From: CAVQEK01 sp964596645
GTDB lineage: Bacteria; Bacteroidota; Bacteroidia; Cytophagales; Cyclobacteriaceae
Length of the DNA: 64,000 nucleotides
NCBI GenBank assembly: GCA_964596645.1
Contig: CAZQVB010000019.1
Coordinates: forward strand, 1-64,000
Direction of reading: 5' to 3'
Made by a program: the position numbers and the translations under genes. Positions 35,294 through 44,684 of the stretch are shown piece after piece. Position 1 is the first letter of the stretch. Each line of letters opens with the position of its first letter. The notes under the pieces were generated by a model that saw only the letters and a program-made list of their open reading frames with translations, was not told where the DNA came from and searched no databases.

Positions 35294-37354
35294 ATGCGGA
35301 GTACCCGTAAATTTTTATTCTTTTTTCTTTCTGCATTTGCTCTTCATTTTGGCGCCCAGGCTCAAGACGACAACGTCGATGCCGCCAAGCAACTCGTAGA
35401 AATTGCCAACGAAGCTTATTTCAACCTGCGCGTCATTCTTATTGCCAATGAGCAGTATGTGCAGGCGGCCGAGTTGGACCCTTCCAACATAGAGGCCAAC
35501 TACATGGCCGGCCGCACCTATTTGGAAACCAACTATAAGTCGCGCGCCACAAAATATTTGCTGCGTGTATATGAGCTGAACCCAAACTACAAATTCAATA
35601 TTCTCTACATGATCGGCCAGGCCTATCAATACGGGCTGGAGTTTGAAAATGCCATAGAATACTACAACTTGTTTCTCGACAAACTGAGCCAAAGTGGCGG
35701 ACGCGGCGACGACCAGATCACCGCCGATGAAGTACAGCGCCGAGTATATGAATGTGGCAACGGACTGGAATATCTCAACGCACCGCTCGACTATGAAATA
35801 GAAAATGTCGGCTCATCCATCAACAGCGAATGGGATGATTTTGCGCCAGTGCTCAACGCCGACGAATCTTTCATGGTATTCACCACGCGCCGGCAAGAAG
35901 GCAACCTGAATGCAGACGTTACCGACCGCCTGCTGTACTACGAAGACATATTCTACTCTGAAAAAACCGGCGACAACTGGGGCTATGCGCAAAACCTGGG
36001 TATGCCGGTGAACAGCCCCTACCACGACTCCAACATAGCCATGAATGCCGAGGGCGATCAGCTCTACATTTACAAAAGCCAAAATGGCGGCGATATCTTT
36101 CTTTCCGAGCGTGAGGAAAGCGGCGCCTGGAAAGACCCCGTCCCGCTGAATGAAAACATCAACAGCACCTTTTCTGAAAACTCCGTGTCGGTATCGCCCG
36201 ATGGCACCACACTGTTCTTTTCCAGCGATCGGCCCATCACTCCCGACAAAACCGACCTGGACATTTACTATTCCAAGCTCGACCGAAAAGGCAACTGGGG
36301 CGTAGCCAAAAACCTTGGCACCATCATCAATACACCCTACGATGAAGACGGCCCCTTTCTTGATTACGACGGAAAAACACTGTATTTCAGTAGTAAAGGG
36401 CACAAAGGCATGGGCGGGTACGACATTTATAAAACGGTGTACGACAGCACGACCGATTTGTGGTCGGAACCGGTAAACCTGGGCTACCCCATGAACTCGC
36501 CCGACAACGACATTTATTTTGTGAGCACGCGCGACGGAAAGCGTGGCTACTATGCCTCCGCGCGGGAAGATGGCCTCGGCTTTACCGACATCTATCACAT
36601 ACGGCTGGCCAAACTCGAAGAAGCACCGGAGATGGCCTCCAACGTGAAAAAGGAAGAAGAAGAAAAAGTACCGCCGCCAGTCATAAAGCCGGAGCCAGTA
36701 CCTCAGCAACCTGAAGTGGTGCTTCAGCCGGTTACGCTCTTGCTGAAAACCGTAGATGCTACCACAGGCCAAACCATCGACGTATCGCTGAAGATAGCAA
36801 AAGACGGCTCCGGCGAGCCGGTCACCATCTCCAAAGTAGATCAGGGCTTGTACCGCATGACCTTCGCCAACAGCGCCGATGTGTTGTACGATCTGGCCGC
36901 CGAGCGCGCTGGGTATATGTTCAAAGACATGACGATAAGCATTCCTGCGGCAGGGCCACAGCCGGGCGAACTGAAACGCAAGCTGAGCCTCGACCCCATC
37001 AAGACCGGATTTACCACCGTGCTGCGCAACATCTACTTCGACTTCGGCACGGCACGGCTCAAGCGGGAATCACACCAAGAGCTGGATCGTGTGTATAAAG
37101 TGATGCAGGAAAACCCCAACTCCATGGTGGAAATAGCCGGCCACACCGACAACATTGGCACTGCCGATTTCAACAAGCAACTTTCGCAGCAGCGCGCGCA
37201 GTCGGTGGTCGATTACCTGGTGGGATTAGGCATGAACAGAAGCAGGGTGCAGGCACAGGGCTACGGCGAAGAAAAGCCGCTGGCCAGCAATGACGATGAG
37301 CGTGAAGGACGTGAGCTAAACCGCCGGGTGGAGTTTACCGTACTGAAAAACTAG
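35294..37354 (+). CDS. OmpA-family envelope protein with PorE-like domain order
   Basis: A 686-residue exported protein. A signal peptide (1-23, AQAQ) is followed by TPR-like helices (about 25-165), a five- to six-bladed PD40/WD40-like propeller (about 175-440, with SVSPDGTTLFFSSDR and LDYDGKTLYFSSKG), a Glu/Pro linker (about 455-485), a carboxypeptidase-regulatory-like beta domain (about 487-570) and a peptidoglycan-binding OmpA domain (about 578-686, IYFDFGTARLK, GHTDNIG, NRRVEF). This order matches PorE of the T9SS. Unlike PorE, the signal looks non-lipoprotein. The gene lies close to porT. A general envelope scaffold role is the alternative. Confidence 0.82.
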   Translation: MRSTRKFLFFFLSAFALHFGAQAQDDNVDAAKQLVEIANEAYFNLRVILIANEQYVQAAELDPSNIEANYMAGRTYLETNYKSRATKYLLRVYELNPNYKFNILYMIGQAYQYGLEFENAIEYYNLFLDKLSQSGGRGDDQITADEVQRRVYECGNGLEYLNAPLDYEIENVGSSINSEWDDFAPVLNADESFMVFTTRRQEGNLNADVTDRLLYYEDIFYSEKTGDNWGYAQNLGMPVNSPYHDSNIAMNAEGDQLYIYKSQNGGDIFLSEREESGAWKDPVPLNENINSTFSENSVSVSPDGTTLFFSSDRPITPDKTDLDIYYSKLDRKGNWGVAKNLGTIINTPYDEDGPFLDYDGKTLYFSSKGHKGMGGYDIYKTVYDSTTDLWSEPVNLGYPMNSPDNDIYFVSTRDGKRGYYASAREDGLGFTDIYHIRLAKLEEAPEMASNVKKEEEEKVPPPVIKPEPVPQQPEVVLQPVTLLLKTVDATTGQTIDVSLKIAKDGSGEPVTISKVDQGLYRMTFANSADVLYDLAAERAGYMFKDMTISIPAAGPQPGELKRKLSLDPIKTGFTTVLRNIYFDFGTARLKRESHQELDRVYKVMQENPNSMVEIAGHTDNIGTADFNKQLSQQRAQSVVDYLVGLGMNRSRVQAQGYGEEKPLASNDDEREGRELNRRVEFTVLKN

Positions 37355-37440
37355 CCACTTTCGTCGGCTGGTGCTGCCAAATACTTTTATTTTGCCCAAC
37401 TTTCATCTCAATCCAAAGGTTCAGTCCCGAAAAAGAAAGT

Positions 37441-38169
37441 ATGCGCGAAAAGGTAATCCCCTACAAAAAACAGGCTGGCGGCAAGAAGGAACAGGTAGCC
37501 ACCATGTTCGACAACATCAGCCGTCGATACGATTTGCTCAACCACCTACTCAGCCTGGGCATAGATGTGCAATGGCGCAAAAAGGCTGTGAAACAATTAA
37601 GAGAACTGCGACCAAAAACTATTCTTGACATCGCCACCGGTACAGGCGACTTTGCCATAGAAGCGCTTTCGCTCAGGCCCAGGCAGATCATTGGTGTGGA
37701 TATATCGGAAGGCATGTTGGAGATGGGCCGCGAAAAGATGCACAGAAAAGGCCTCTCGCACATCATTGACCTTCGCCTGGGCGACTCCGAAAATCTCACC
37801 TTTGCCGACAACAGCTTCGACGCAGTGATCGTTGCATTTGGCGTGCGCAACTTTGAAAACCTGGAAAAAGGGCTGTCGGAAATACTGCGCGTGCTGCGAC
37901 CCGGTGGTAAATTGGTGGTGCTGGAATTTTCCAAACCTGCCGCATTTCCATTCAAGCAGATATATTACAGCTATTTCAAATATGTACTGCCTGTGATCGG
38001 CCGCCTGATCAGCAAAGACAAATCGGCCTATCAATATCTGCCCGAATCGGTGCAGGCTTTTCCCGATGGACGGGATTTTTTAAATATCTTACAAACTCAA
38101 GGCTACAACGAAACCACATGCATCCCCCTCACCTTTGGCATTTCTACCATATATACGGCAAAAAAATAG
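37441..38169 (+). CDS. ubiE: Demethylmenaquinone methyltransferase
   Basis: A 242-residue class I methyltransferase (UbiE/MenG). FDNISRRYDLLNHLLSLGID is the N-terminal signature, ILDIATGTGDFAIEAL motif I, and NFENLEKGLSEILRVLRPGG the second UbiE signature. It C-methylates demethylmenaquinone in the last step of menaquinone synthesis; menaquinone is the usual quinone of Bacteroidota. The last 52 bases overlap porT in another frame, so the two are translationally linked. Confidence 0.95.
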   Translation: MREKVIPYKKQAGGKKEQVATMFDNISRRYDLLNHLLSLGIDVQWRKKAVKQLRELRPKTILDIATGTGDFAIEALSLRPRQIIGVDISEGMLEMGREKMHRKGLSHIIDLRLGDSENLTFADNSFDAVIVAFGVRNFENLEKGLSEILRVLRPGGKLVVLEFSKPAAFPFKQIYYSYFKYVLPVIGRLISKDKSAYQYLPESVQAFPDGRDFLNILQTQGYNETTCIPLTFGISTIYTAKK

Positions 38170-38849
38170 TCCTTTTTCTGCTGTTGTTGTGTGGTCTGCA
38201 GGCACAGGCCCAGCAGAGCTTTCAGTACAACCTGCCCTACTCCGATGCCCGGTGGCTGCACTATGGCTTTACCATTGGCCTGCACACCGCCGGTTTCAAG
38301 CTGAAGTACTCCGATGCCTTCACCAGCGATAAGTTGGATACCGTGCATTCTATAATGCCCGATGTGTCTTTTGGTTTTTCACTGGGCTTCATCACAGATT
38401 TTCGCCTCCACGATCAATTTAACATACGCGTGCTGCCCAAGGTGAGCTTTTATGAATTCAGCGTGGATTACTTCTATACGGATGAAAGCAACATCAATCA
38501 ATTGATAGAAGCGACCTACGTGGAAGTGCCGATTCTCTTAAAGTACAAATCGGAGCGGCATAAAAATTTTCGGATGTATCTGGTCGGAGGTATTGCCCCC
38601 GGCCTGGAGGTGTCGGGCAAAAAGCGCAAAGAAAACAGCACAAACAAGCTTCTCACGCACGACTTCAACATATCGGCAGAGGCCGGTTTTGGTGTCGACA
38701 TGTACTTTCCTCTGTTCAAATTTTCTCCTGAGGTGCGTTTTTCCCGTGGGTTATTGAATATCCTAAAAGAGGATCAGTTTGGCTATAGCGAGGGCATAGA
38801 GTCGCTGCACACCAATGTGGTCACTTTTTATCTGCAATTTTCTGACTAA
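38118..38849 (+). CDS. porT: PorT family type IX secretion protein
   Basis: A 243-residue predicted outer-membrane beta-barrel. A hydrophobic signal (about 15-32, QAQAQ) precedes the opening YNLPYSDARWLHYGFTIGLHTAGFKLKYSD typical of PorT. Short amphipathic strands continue to the C-terminal FYLQFSD with a terminal aromatic pattern. PorT is required for the T9SS, which exports gliding adhesins and enzymes in this phylum. The ATG at 38118 lies inside ubiE, and no later in-frame start keeps a full signal peptide. The ubiE-porT pairing is familiar in this phylum. Confidence 0.9.
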   Translation: MHPPHLWHFYHIYGKKIVLFLLLLCGLQAQAQQSFQYNLPYSDARWLHYGFTIGLHTAGFKLKYSDAFTSDKLDTVHSIMPDVSFGFSLGFITDFRLHDQFNIRVLPKVSFYEFSVDYFYTDESNINQLIEATYVEVPILLKYKSERHKNFRMYLVGGIAPGLEVSGKKRKENSTNKLLTHDFNISAEAGFGVDMYFPLFKFSPEVRFSRGLLNILKEDQFGYSEGIESLHTNVVTFYLQFSD

Positions 38850-38930
38850 GCCAAAACAGGCTCCTACTGTGGGTGTTAGAAAAATGAGAAGCTGCGAAGC
38901 GCTCAGTGAATCATTTAATACAAACAACCC

Positions 38931-39689
38931 ATGCAAATGACAATATTAATAACAGGGGCCACTTCGGGCATAGGCCGCGCCACGGCTGAGTTGCTGGCCA
39001 AAGAAGGCCACCGGCTCATTCTGTGCGGCCGGCGCAAGGAGCGGCTGTACGATCTGGAAAACAAGCTGGCGGCACAAACCAAAGTCACGACGCTTCCCTT
39101 CGATGTACGCGACAAAGATGCTGTATTCTCGGGTATCAACTCTTTGCCAGGCGATTTTAAGACCATCGACGTGCTGATCAATAATGCCGGCAATGCCCAC
39201 GGCCTGGGGCCAATCCACGAGGGCGACCTCGACGACTGGGATGCCATGATCGACATCAACGTGAAAGGGCTGCTCTATGTATCGAAGGCTGTGCTGCCGG
39301 GGATGGTGCAGCGCAAGAGCGGCCACATCATCAACATAGGGTCGGTGGCCGGCAAAGAAGTGTACGCCAATGGCAACGTGTACTGCGCATCTAAGTTTGC
39401 CGTAGACGCCATCAGCACCGGCATGCGCATCGACCTGAATGCGCACGGAATAAAGGTTTCAGAGATAAACCCCGGGGCGGTAGAAACAGAATTTTCCGAA
39501 GTGCGCTTTAAAGGCGACAAGGAAAAAGCCAAAAAGGTGTACGATGGCTTTCAACCATTGGTGGCGCAGGATATCGCCGAGATCATCCAATTTGTCATCA
39601 GCCGCCCGGCCCATGTCAATATTGCCGAAACACTCGTGCTGGCTACAGCCCAGGCCAATGCCAGCACCGTCAATCGCAGCGGAGCCTGA
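38931..39689 (+). CDS. YdfG-like short-chain dehydrogenase
   Basis: A 252-residue SDR. ITGATSGIG is the cofactor loop, INNAGNAHG follows, and IINIGSVAGKEVYANGNVYCASK holds the catalytic Ser, Tyr and Lys. GRRKERL after the second strand favours NADP. The overall pattern fits YdfG, an NADP-dependent 3-hydroxy acid/serine dehydrogenase. ATG 38937 is an alternative start. No clear operon partner. Confidence 0.9.
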   Translation: MQMTILITGATSGIGRATAELLAKEGHRLILCGRRKERLYDLENKLAAQTKVTTLPFDVRDKDAVFSGINSLPGDFKTIDVLINNAGNAHGLGPIHEGDLDDWDAMIDINVKGLLYVSKAVLPGMVQRKSGHIINIGSVAGKEVYANGNVYCASKFAVDAISTGMRIDLNAHGIKVSEINPGAVETEFSEVRFKGDKEKAKKVYDGFQPLVAQDIAEIIQFVISRPAHVNIAETLVLATAQANASTVNRSGA

Positions 39690-39809
39690 TTGATCTTGCG
39701 ATTAACTACCTGCTGAAAAAGCTGCGCCTTAGATAAACCATACCGAAAAATAATGTGTCTGGCGCATAGCTGTAGTACTACTTCTTTCAACATTAAACCA
39801 TTTTCAACC

Positions 39810-40517
39810 ATGACCAATCCACGAATATTCCTTCTGGCGGTGAGTCTATTCTTTGTTCAATGTGAAGAAAATGATGACGACACACGCGTGAATAGAAAAA
39901 CAGTAATCTATGATTTTGAAGATGACCTCGATGGCTGGCAAGCCATTTTCAGCGATTACCCGGTAGACCCCAGCAATCCGCTCGATCTGCAATCGGCACA
40001 CGAGGCCCTGCCCGACCCGCTGGACAACAACAAAATGGGCTTTATGATATCGGGCAACAACAGCAGCGATGACCTATTTATGGGTCTGAAGAAGCAGGTG
40101 GTTGGGCTCGATCCGAATACAGTATATACGGCCAGCTTCGACCTGGAAATAGCCTCCAATGCACCCGAGAGTAGCGTTGGCGTGGGAGGATCGCCCGGAG
40201 CCAGCGTATTTGTCAAAGCTGGTGCAACCACCGCGGAGCCAACCCGCGTGATCGACGACAGCGATTGGTACCGCATGTCGATCGACAAAGGAAATCAAGC
40301 CCAGAGTGGCGAAGACATGAAGACCTTGGGCTCCATCGGCACCAATAAAGATGTGATGGAATACACCATCATCACGCGCACGAGCGACGGGAAAGACATT
40401 GCCGCCCAAACCGACGCCTCAGGCAGCCTGTGGTTGATCGTGGGAACAGAGAGTGGTTTTGAAGCAACCACCACACTGTACTACGACAAGATCACCGTGG
40501 AGCTGGCGGCAAAATAA
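39810..40517 (+). CDS. Putative lipoprotein
   Basis: A 235-residue protein. The first 20 residues (ending LFFVQC) resemble a lipoprotein signal, with Cys19 or so as the lipid site and acidic EENDDD after it, a pattern linked to surface export of lipoproteins in Bacteroidota. The rest is beta-rich with Asp/Asn/Gly turns, like a jelly-roll carbohydrate-binding fold. Family not recognised. The ATG at 39810 is chosen because the signal follows it directly. Confidence 0.7.
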   Translation: MTNPRIFLLAVSLFFVQCEENDDDTRVNRKTVIYDFEDDLDGWQAIFSDYPVDPSNPLDLQSAHEALPDPLDNNKMGFMISGNNSSDDLFMGLKKQVVGLDPNTVYTASFDLEIASNAPESSVGVGGSPGASVFVKAGATTAEPTRVIDDSDWYRMSIDKGNQAQSGEDMKTLGSIGTNKDVMEYTIITRTSDGKDIAAQTDASGSLWLIVGTESGFEATTTLYYDKITVELAAK

Positions 40518-40537
40518 TTGCATAAGAGCATTTATAA

Positions 40538-40581
40538 AATATCCTCTGCAATGGCCTGAATGGTTTTTTGCAGAGGATATT
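40538..40581. repeat. Long perfect stem-loop after the lipoprotein gene
   Basis: Fourteen-base perfect arms (AATATCCTCTGCAA and its complement) around a 16-base loop. The following sequence is not T-rich on the plus strand, so it is not a classic terminator for the lipoprotein gene. It may protect the 3' end of the mRNA. Confidence 0.6.
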
Positions 40582-40688
40582 GCTTTGTACTGCCTGCTTC
40601 TGTCTTGTGGTGCGCCCGATAAATTATTACTTTTCCCACTCTGCTGTACAGCGGCAGACTTACCTTATTTTTACCATAAAAGCCTACA

Positions 40689-42053
40689 ATGAGAGCGCGA
40701 AAAATTTTACTGACAGAAAATGAAATACCCGAACACTGGTACAATATAGCGGCTGATATGCCCAACAAGCCATTGCCACCGCTGCACCCGGGCACCAAAG
40801 AGCCCATTGGGCCAGAGGCGCTTCAGCCTCTTTTTCCTATGGAACTGATCAAGCAGGAAGTGAGCCAGGAGAAATGGATAGAAATACCCGATGAAGTACG
40901 CGATATATACACGCTCTGGCGGCCTACGCCACTGTACAGGGCATACAATCTTGAAAAATTGTTGGATACCCCCGCACGTATTTATTACAAATATGAAGGC
41001 GTAAGCCCTGCCGGATCGCACAAGCCCAACACAGCAGTGGCCCAGGCCTATTACAACAAACAGGAGGGTGTGAAACGCATCACTACAGAAACAGGGGCCG
41101 GCCAGTGGGGCAGCGCCCTGTCGCTGGCGTGCAAAACATTTGGCATAGCCTGCGAGGTATTTATGGTAAAGATCAGCTTCGACCACAAGCCGTACCGTAA
41201 GGTGATGATGAATACCTGGGGCGCCACAGTGCATGCCTCACCCAGCACACTCACAGAAGCCGGGCGGTCTATTCTGGCTAAGAACCCCGACTCACCCGGC
41301 AGCCTGGGCATAGCGATATCTGAGGCGGTAGAGCGTGCTATGCAAGATGAAAACACCAAATATGCCTTGGGCAGCGTGCTGAACCATGTGCTGCTGCACC
41401 AGACCATAGTTGGGCAAGAGGCACTGAAACAGATGGAAAAAGCAGGCGATATGCCCGATATTGTGGTCGCTCCATTTGGAGGCGGCTCCAATTTCGCCGG
41501 CCTCACTTTCCCATTTTTAAGGCTCAACTTCGAGGAAGGTAAGCGTATACGTGCCATCGCCAGCGAGCCGGCCTCTTGCCCTAAGCTTACCAGGGGGGTA
41601 TTTCGATACGACTTTGGCGACACCGTAGGCATGACGCCCCTGCTGCCGATGTATACGCTGGGACACAACTTTGTGCCGGCTCCCATACATGCCGGTGGCC
41701 TGCGCTACCACGGTGCTGGCGTAGTGGTGAGCCAACTGCTGAAAGATAAGCTGATAGAGGCGCGCTCGCACCAGCAGCTGGAGTGCTTCGAGGCCGGCGT
41801 ACAATTTGCGCAAGCCGAGGGCATCATCCCTGCGCCAGAAGCCAACCATGCCATCGCTACCGTGGTGCAGGAAGCCAGGCGCTGCAAAGAAGAAGGTGTG
41901 TCGCGCACCATACTGTTCAATTTGTGCGGCCATGGCAACTTCGACATGAGTGCTTATCAAAACTACTTCGAAGGAAAGCTGCAGGAGCACGAACTCACCA
42001 CGGCTGAAATAGAGAAGTCGCTGGCTGAATTGGACACTCCCGAAATTGCTTAA
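40689..42053 (+). CDS. trpB: Tryptophan synthase beta chain, TrpB2 type
   Basis: A 454-residue PLP enzyme. Lys112 in GSHKPNT is the Schiff-base lysine, ETGAGQWGSALS follows, and GGGSNFAG binds the phosphate. The length and N-terminal extension are those of TrpB2, which joins indole and serine and often works without the alpha subunit. No trpA or other trp gene is near. A salvage role for indole, or a different amino acid substrate, is possible. A terminator at 42062 follows. Confidence 0.92.
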   Translation: MRARKILLTENEIPEHWYNIAADMPNKPLPPLHPGTKEPIGPEALQPLFPMELIKQEVSQEKWIEIPDEVRDIYTLWRPTPLYRAYNLEKLLDTPARIYYKYEGVSPAGSHKPNTAVAQAYYNKQEGVKRITTETGAGQWGSALSLACKTFGIACEVFMVKISFDHKPYRKVMMNTWGATVHASPSTLTEAGRSILAKNPDSPGSLGIAISEAVERAMQDENTKYALGSVLNHVLLHQTIVGQEALKQMEKAGDMPDIVVAPFGGGSNFAGLTFPFLRLNFEEGKRIRAIASEPASCPKLTRGVFRYDFGDTVGMTPLLPMYTLGHNFVPAPIHAGGLRYHGAGVVVSQLLKDKLIEARSHQQLECFEAGVQFAQAEGIIPAPEANHAIATVVQEARRCKEEGVSRTILFNLCGHGNFDMSAYQNYFEGKLQEHELTTAEIEKSLAELDTPEIA

Positions 42054-42061
42054 CCATTAAG

Positions 42062-42090
42062 GGCCGGAAGATGATGCTCTTCCGGCCTTT
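42062..42090. terminator. Bidirectional terminator
   Basis: GGCCGGAAGA pairs with TCTTCCGGCC around 6 bases; TTT follows and AA precedes. It lies between convergent trpB and acs, just 4 bp from the acs stop. Confidence 0.8.
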
Positions 42091-42094
42091 GCCT

Positions 42095-43999
42095 TTAATT
42101 GGCCGTGTCGGTGCCCTGGATTATTTTTTCCACTACGTCAGGATCAAGTAGTGTGGTGGTGTCACCGAAATCACTCGTTTCGCCGTTGGCAATTTTTCTC
42201 AGGATACGGCGCATTATTTTTCCGGAACGCGTCTTAGGTAAGCCCGGCACGATCTGAATTTTATCGGGCTTAGCGATAGGGCCAATGATTTTGCTCACGG
42301 TCGTCCTGATCTCGCCCTTTAGATTGGCCTCTGTACGGTCCGTCATATCGCAAATACAAAAAGCATAGATACCCTGCCCTTTTATCTCGTGGGGGTAGCC
42401 AACCACGGCAGACTCTATCACCCTGGGGTGTTCGTTGATGGCGTTTTCCACCTCGGCGGTACCCATACGATGACCCGATACGTTGATCACGTCGTCTACC
42501 CGGCCGAGGATGCGGTAGTAGCCGTCTTCATCGCGCTTTACGCCATCGCCGGTGAAGTAATAGCCTTTGAAACGGCCGAAGTACGTTTTCCGGCAACGTT
42601 CGTGGTCGCCGTAGGTAGTGCGAAGCATACCGGGCCATGGAAACTTAATGCACAAATTGCCTTGCACACTATTGCCTTTCAGCTCCCGACCTTTGTCATC
42701 GAGAATCACAGGCTGCACTCCTGGCAGCGGCAAGGTAGCATAGGCCGGCTTGGTAGGCGTAATGCCCGCCAGCGGGCTAATCATGATGCCGCCCGTTTCC
42801 GTCTGCCACCAGGTATCTACAATGGGGCATTTGCCCAGACCCACATGGTCGTGGTACCAGTGCCATGCTTCCTCATTGATGGGCTCTCCCACCGTGCCCA
42901 GCACCTTCAACGACGACAGATCGTAAGGTGCAATAGGCTCTGTACCGTATGCCTCAAGTGCCCGTATGGCGGTGGGGGCGGTGTAAAACTGATTGACCTT
43001 GTGCTTCTGTACAATCTCCCAAAACCTGCCTGCATGCGGATGTGTAGGCACACCCTCGTACATGACCGTGGTAGCTCCTGCCAGCAGCGGGCCATAGACG
43101 ATGTAGGAATGGCCGGTGATCCAGCCGACGTCGGCGGTGCACCAGTATACATCGCCATCGCTGTATTGAAATACATTTTTGAAGGTATAAAAGCAGTGTA
43201 CCATGTAGCCGGCACAGGTATGTACCACCCCCTTGGGCTTGCCGGTAGAGCCGGAGGTATAAAGCACAAAAAGCATGTCTTCGGCGTCCATTTCTACGGC
43301 CTGGTGTTCCTTTGGCTGGTCCTTTACGGCATCGTGCCACCAGACATCACGGCCGTCCGACCAGCGGACTTTTGTTCCGGTGCGCTTCAACACGATCACT
43401 TTTTCGATACACCGACACTGCGCCACGGCCTCGTCTACCACGTCTTTTACCGGTATGGTTTTGGCCCCACGAAAGTTGCCGTCGGAGGTGATCACCACTT
43501 TGGCGCTGCAATCGTTGATGCGGTCGGTGAGTGAATTGGCCGAAAAGCCGGCAAAGACCACCGAGTGTACAGCCCCGATGCGCGCGCAGGCCAACATGGC
43601 TACTGCAGCCTCTGGCACCATGGGCATGTAAATGATGACGCGGTCGCCCTTGCTGACGCCCTGCTGGTGCAGGGCATTGGAGAACGTGCACACGCGCTCG
43701 TGCAATTGGCGGTAGGTGATCTTTTGCGCCGGCTCAGAAGCATCGTTGGGCTCCCAGATTATAGCAGTGCGATCGCCGTGCGTGTAGAGATGCCGCTCGA
43801 AAATATTCTCCGTGATGTTGAGCTTGGCACCTTTGAACCACTCAACCCTGGGTGTTTCAAACTCCCACTCTACCACCGACTGCCACGGCTTGCGCCAGTA
43901 CAGGGTTTCGGCAATTTGTGTCCAGAATGCTTCTGGGTTTTGTACACTTTTTTGGTATTCGTGGATGTATCCACCCAGTGTGCGAATCTTAGTAGCCAT
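42095..43999 (-). CDS. acs: Acetyl-CoA synthetase
   Basis: A 634-residue AMP-forming enzyme. LYTSGSTGKPKGVVHT is the P-loop-like motif, TWWQTETGG the adenine-binding motif, and PKTRSGKIMRR ends in Lys594, the equivalent of the lysine acetylated in Salmonella Acs. It converts acetate, ATP and CoA into acetyl-CoA in the cytoplasm. Length is normal. No acetyltransferase or deacetylase gene is near. Confidence 0.97.
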   Translation of the reverse strand: MATKIRTLGGYIHEYQKSVQNPEAFWTQIAETLYWRKPWQSVVEWEFETPRVEWFKGAKLNITENIFERHLYTHGDRTAIIWEPNDASEPAQKITYRQLHERVCTFSNALHQQGVSKGDRVIIYMPMVPEAAVAMLACARIGAVHSVVFAGFSANSLTDRINDCSAKVVITSDGNFRGAKTIPVKDVVDEAVAQCRCIEKVIVLKRTGTKVRWSDGRDVWWHDAVKDQPKEHQAVEMDAEDMLFVLYTSGSTGKPKGVVHTCAGYMVHCFYTFKNVFQYSDGDVYWCTADVGWITGHSYIVYGPLLAGATTVMYEGVPTHPHAGRFWEIVQKHKVNQFYTAPTAIRALEAYGTEPIAPYDLSSLKVLGTVGEPINEEAWHWYHDHVGLGKCPIVDTWWQTETGGIMISPLAGITPTKPAYATLPLPGVQPVILDDKGRELKGNSVQGNLCIKFPWPGMLRTTYGDHERCRKTYFGRFKGYYFTGDGVKRDEDGYYRILGRVDDVINVSGHRMGTAEVENAINEHPRVIESAVVGYPHEIKGQGIYAFCICDMTDRTEANLKGEIRTTVSKIIGPIAKPDKIQIVPGLPKTRSGKIMRRILRKIANGETSDFGDTTTLLDPDVVEKIIQGTDTAN

Positions 44000-44233
44000 G
44001 GTTCTGCTATGTTATTGGATAGAAAATAGCCCCCAACAGCGGCATAAATCAACAACACGCTGAAGGATGACCGCAGAAATATATAATATTTTTATGAGCG
44101 GATTAAACTGTGGGTATTGACCGAATCAGCCGGAAAGGGTGAGTCTTCTTGCGACTTACCGCAGAACAATAACAAAAAAAACAGGCCGAAGCCTGTCTTT
44201 ATTTCTATAACACAATCTAAAAAACTCCCCCTA

Positions 44234-44668
44234 TTATCTCTTGAAGCCGAGTACGCTGCCGCCGCAGTGGTTCTGGCTATTTTGAAAAGTAAATGTGATG
44301 TAGTAAATGCCGGTGGCGTTGCACGGATATATGATGCCCGGATAGAACTTGCCATTGGAAAAATTGGTGGATACCATTTGTCGCTTGGAGTCGTACATGG
44401 TCACTACGATGCCGTCGGTCGATTCGCCGGGTGCACAGATGTTGATGAAGTACTGGGTGTCTTTGCTAAATACATATGAATATTCCACTTTGCTTTTCGC
44501 ACCACCCTGCCCGTCTATCTTAAATGTTTTCAGAAATGTGAAGCCCTCTTGTAGCTTGGGTATGCAGCCATTGGCCAGCCCATCTGCATCGCACTGGGCT
44601 TGCACACCGCTCGAGGAAAGCATCATCACTACCGAAGCGATTCCTATAAAGTTTATTAAGCGTTTCAT
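44234..44668 (-). CDS. Small secreted protein
   Basis: A 144-residue protein with a clear signal peptide (1-25, GVQAQ). The mature part holds four cysteines (in the CDADGLANGC, NICAPGES, YPCNATG and NHCGGS stretches), which probably form two disulfides. The beta-strand pattern with YFINICAPGESTDGIVVTMYDS resembles a small beta-sandwich. Family not recognised. The ATG at 44668 starts the signal peptide; an upstream start would overlap the lipoprotein gene. It follows that gene by 16 bp and is probably co-transcribed. Confidence 0.75.
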   Translation of the reverse strand: MKRLINFIGIASVVMMLSSSGVQAQCDADGLANGCIPKLQEGFTFLKTFKIDGQGGAKSKVEYSYVFSKDTQYFINICAPGESTDGIVVTMYDSKRQMVSTNFSNGKFYPGIIYPCNATGIYYITFTFQNSQNHCGGSVLGFKR

Positions 44669-44684
44669 ATAAAAAATAATGTTT

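Noticed and set aside
35813..36772. 319-codon open frame antisense to the OmpA-family gene
   Set aside because: The sense strand encodes a complete, recognisable protein. The antisense frame shows no family motif.
42389..43534. 381-codon open frame antisense to acs
   Set aside because: A shadow of a conserved GC-rich gene; the product has no recognisable features.
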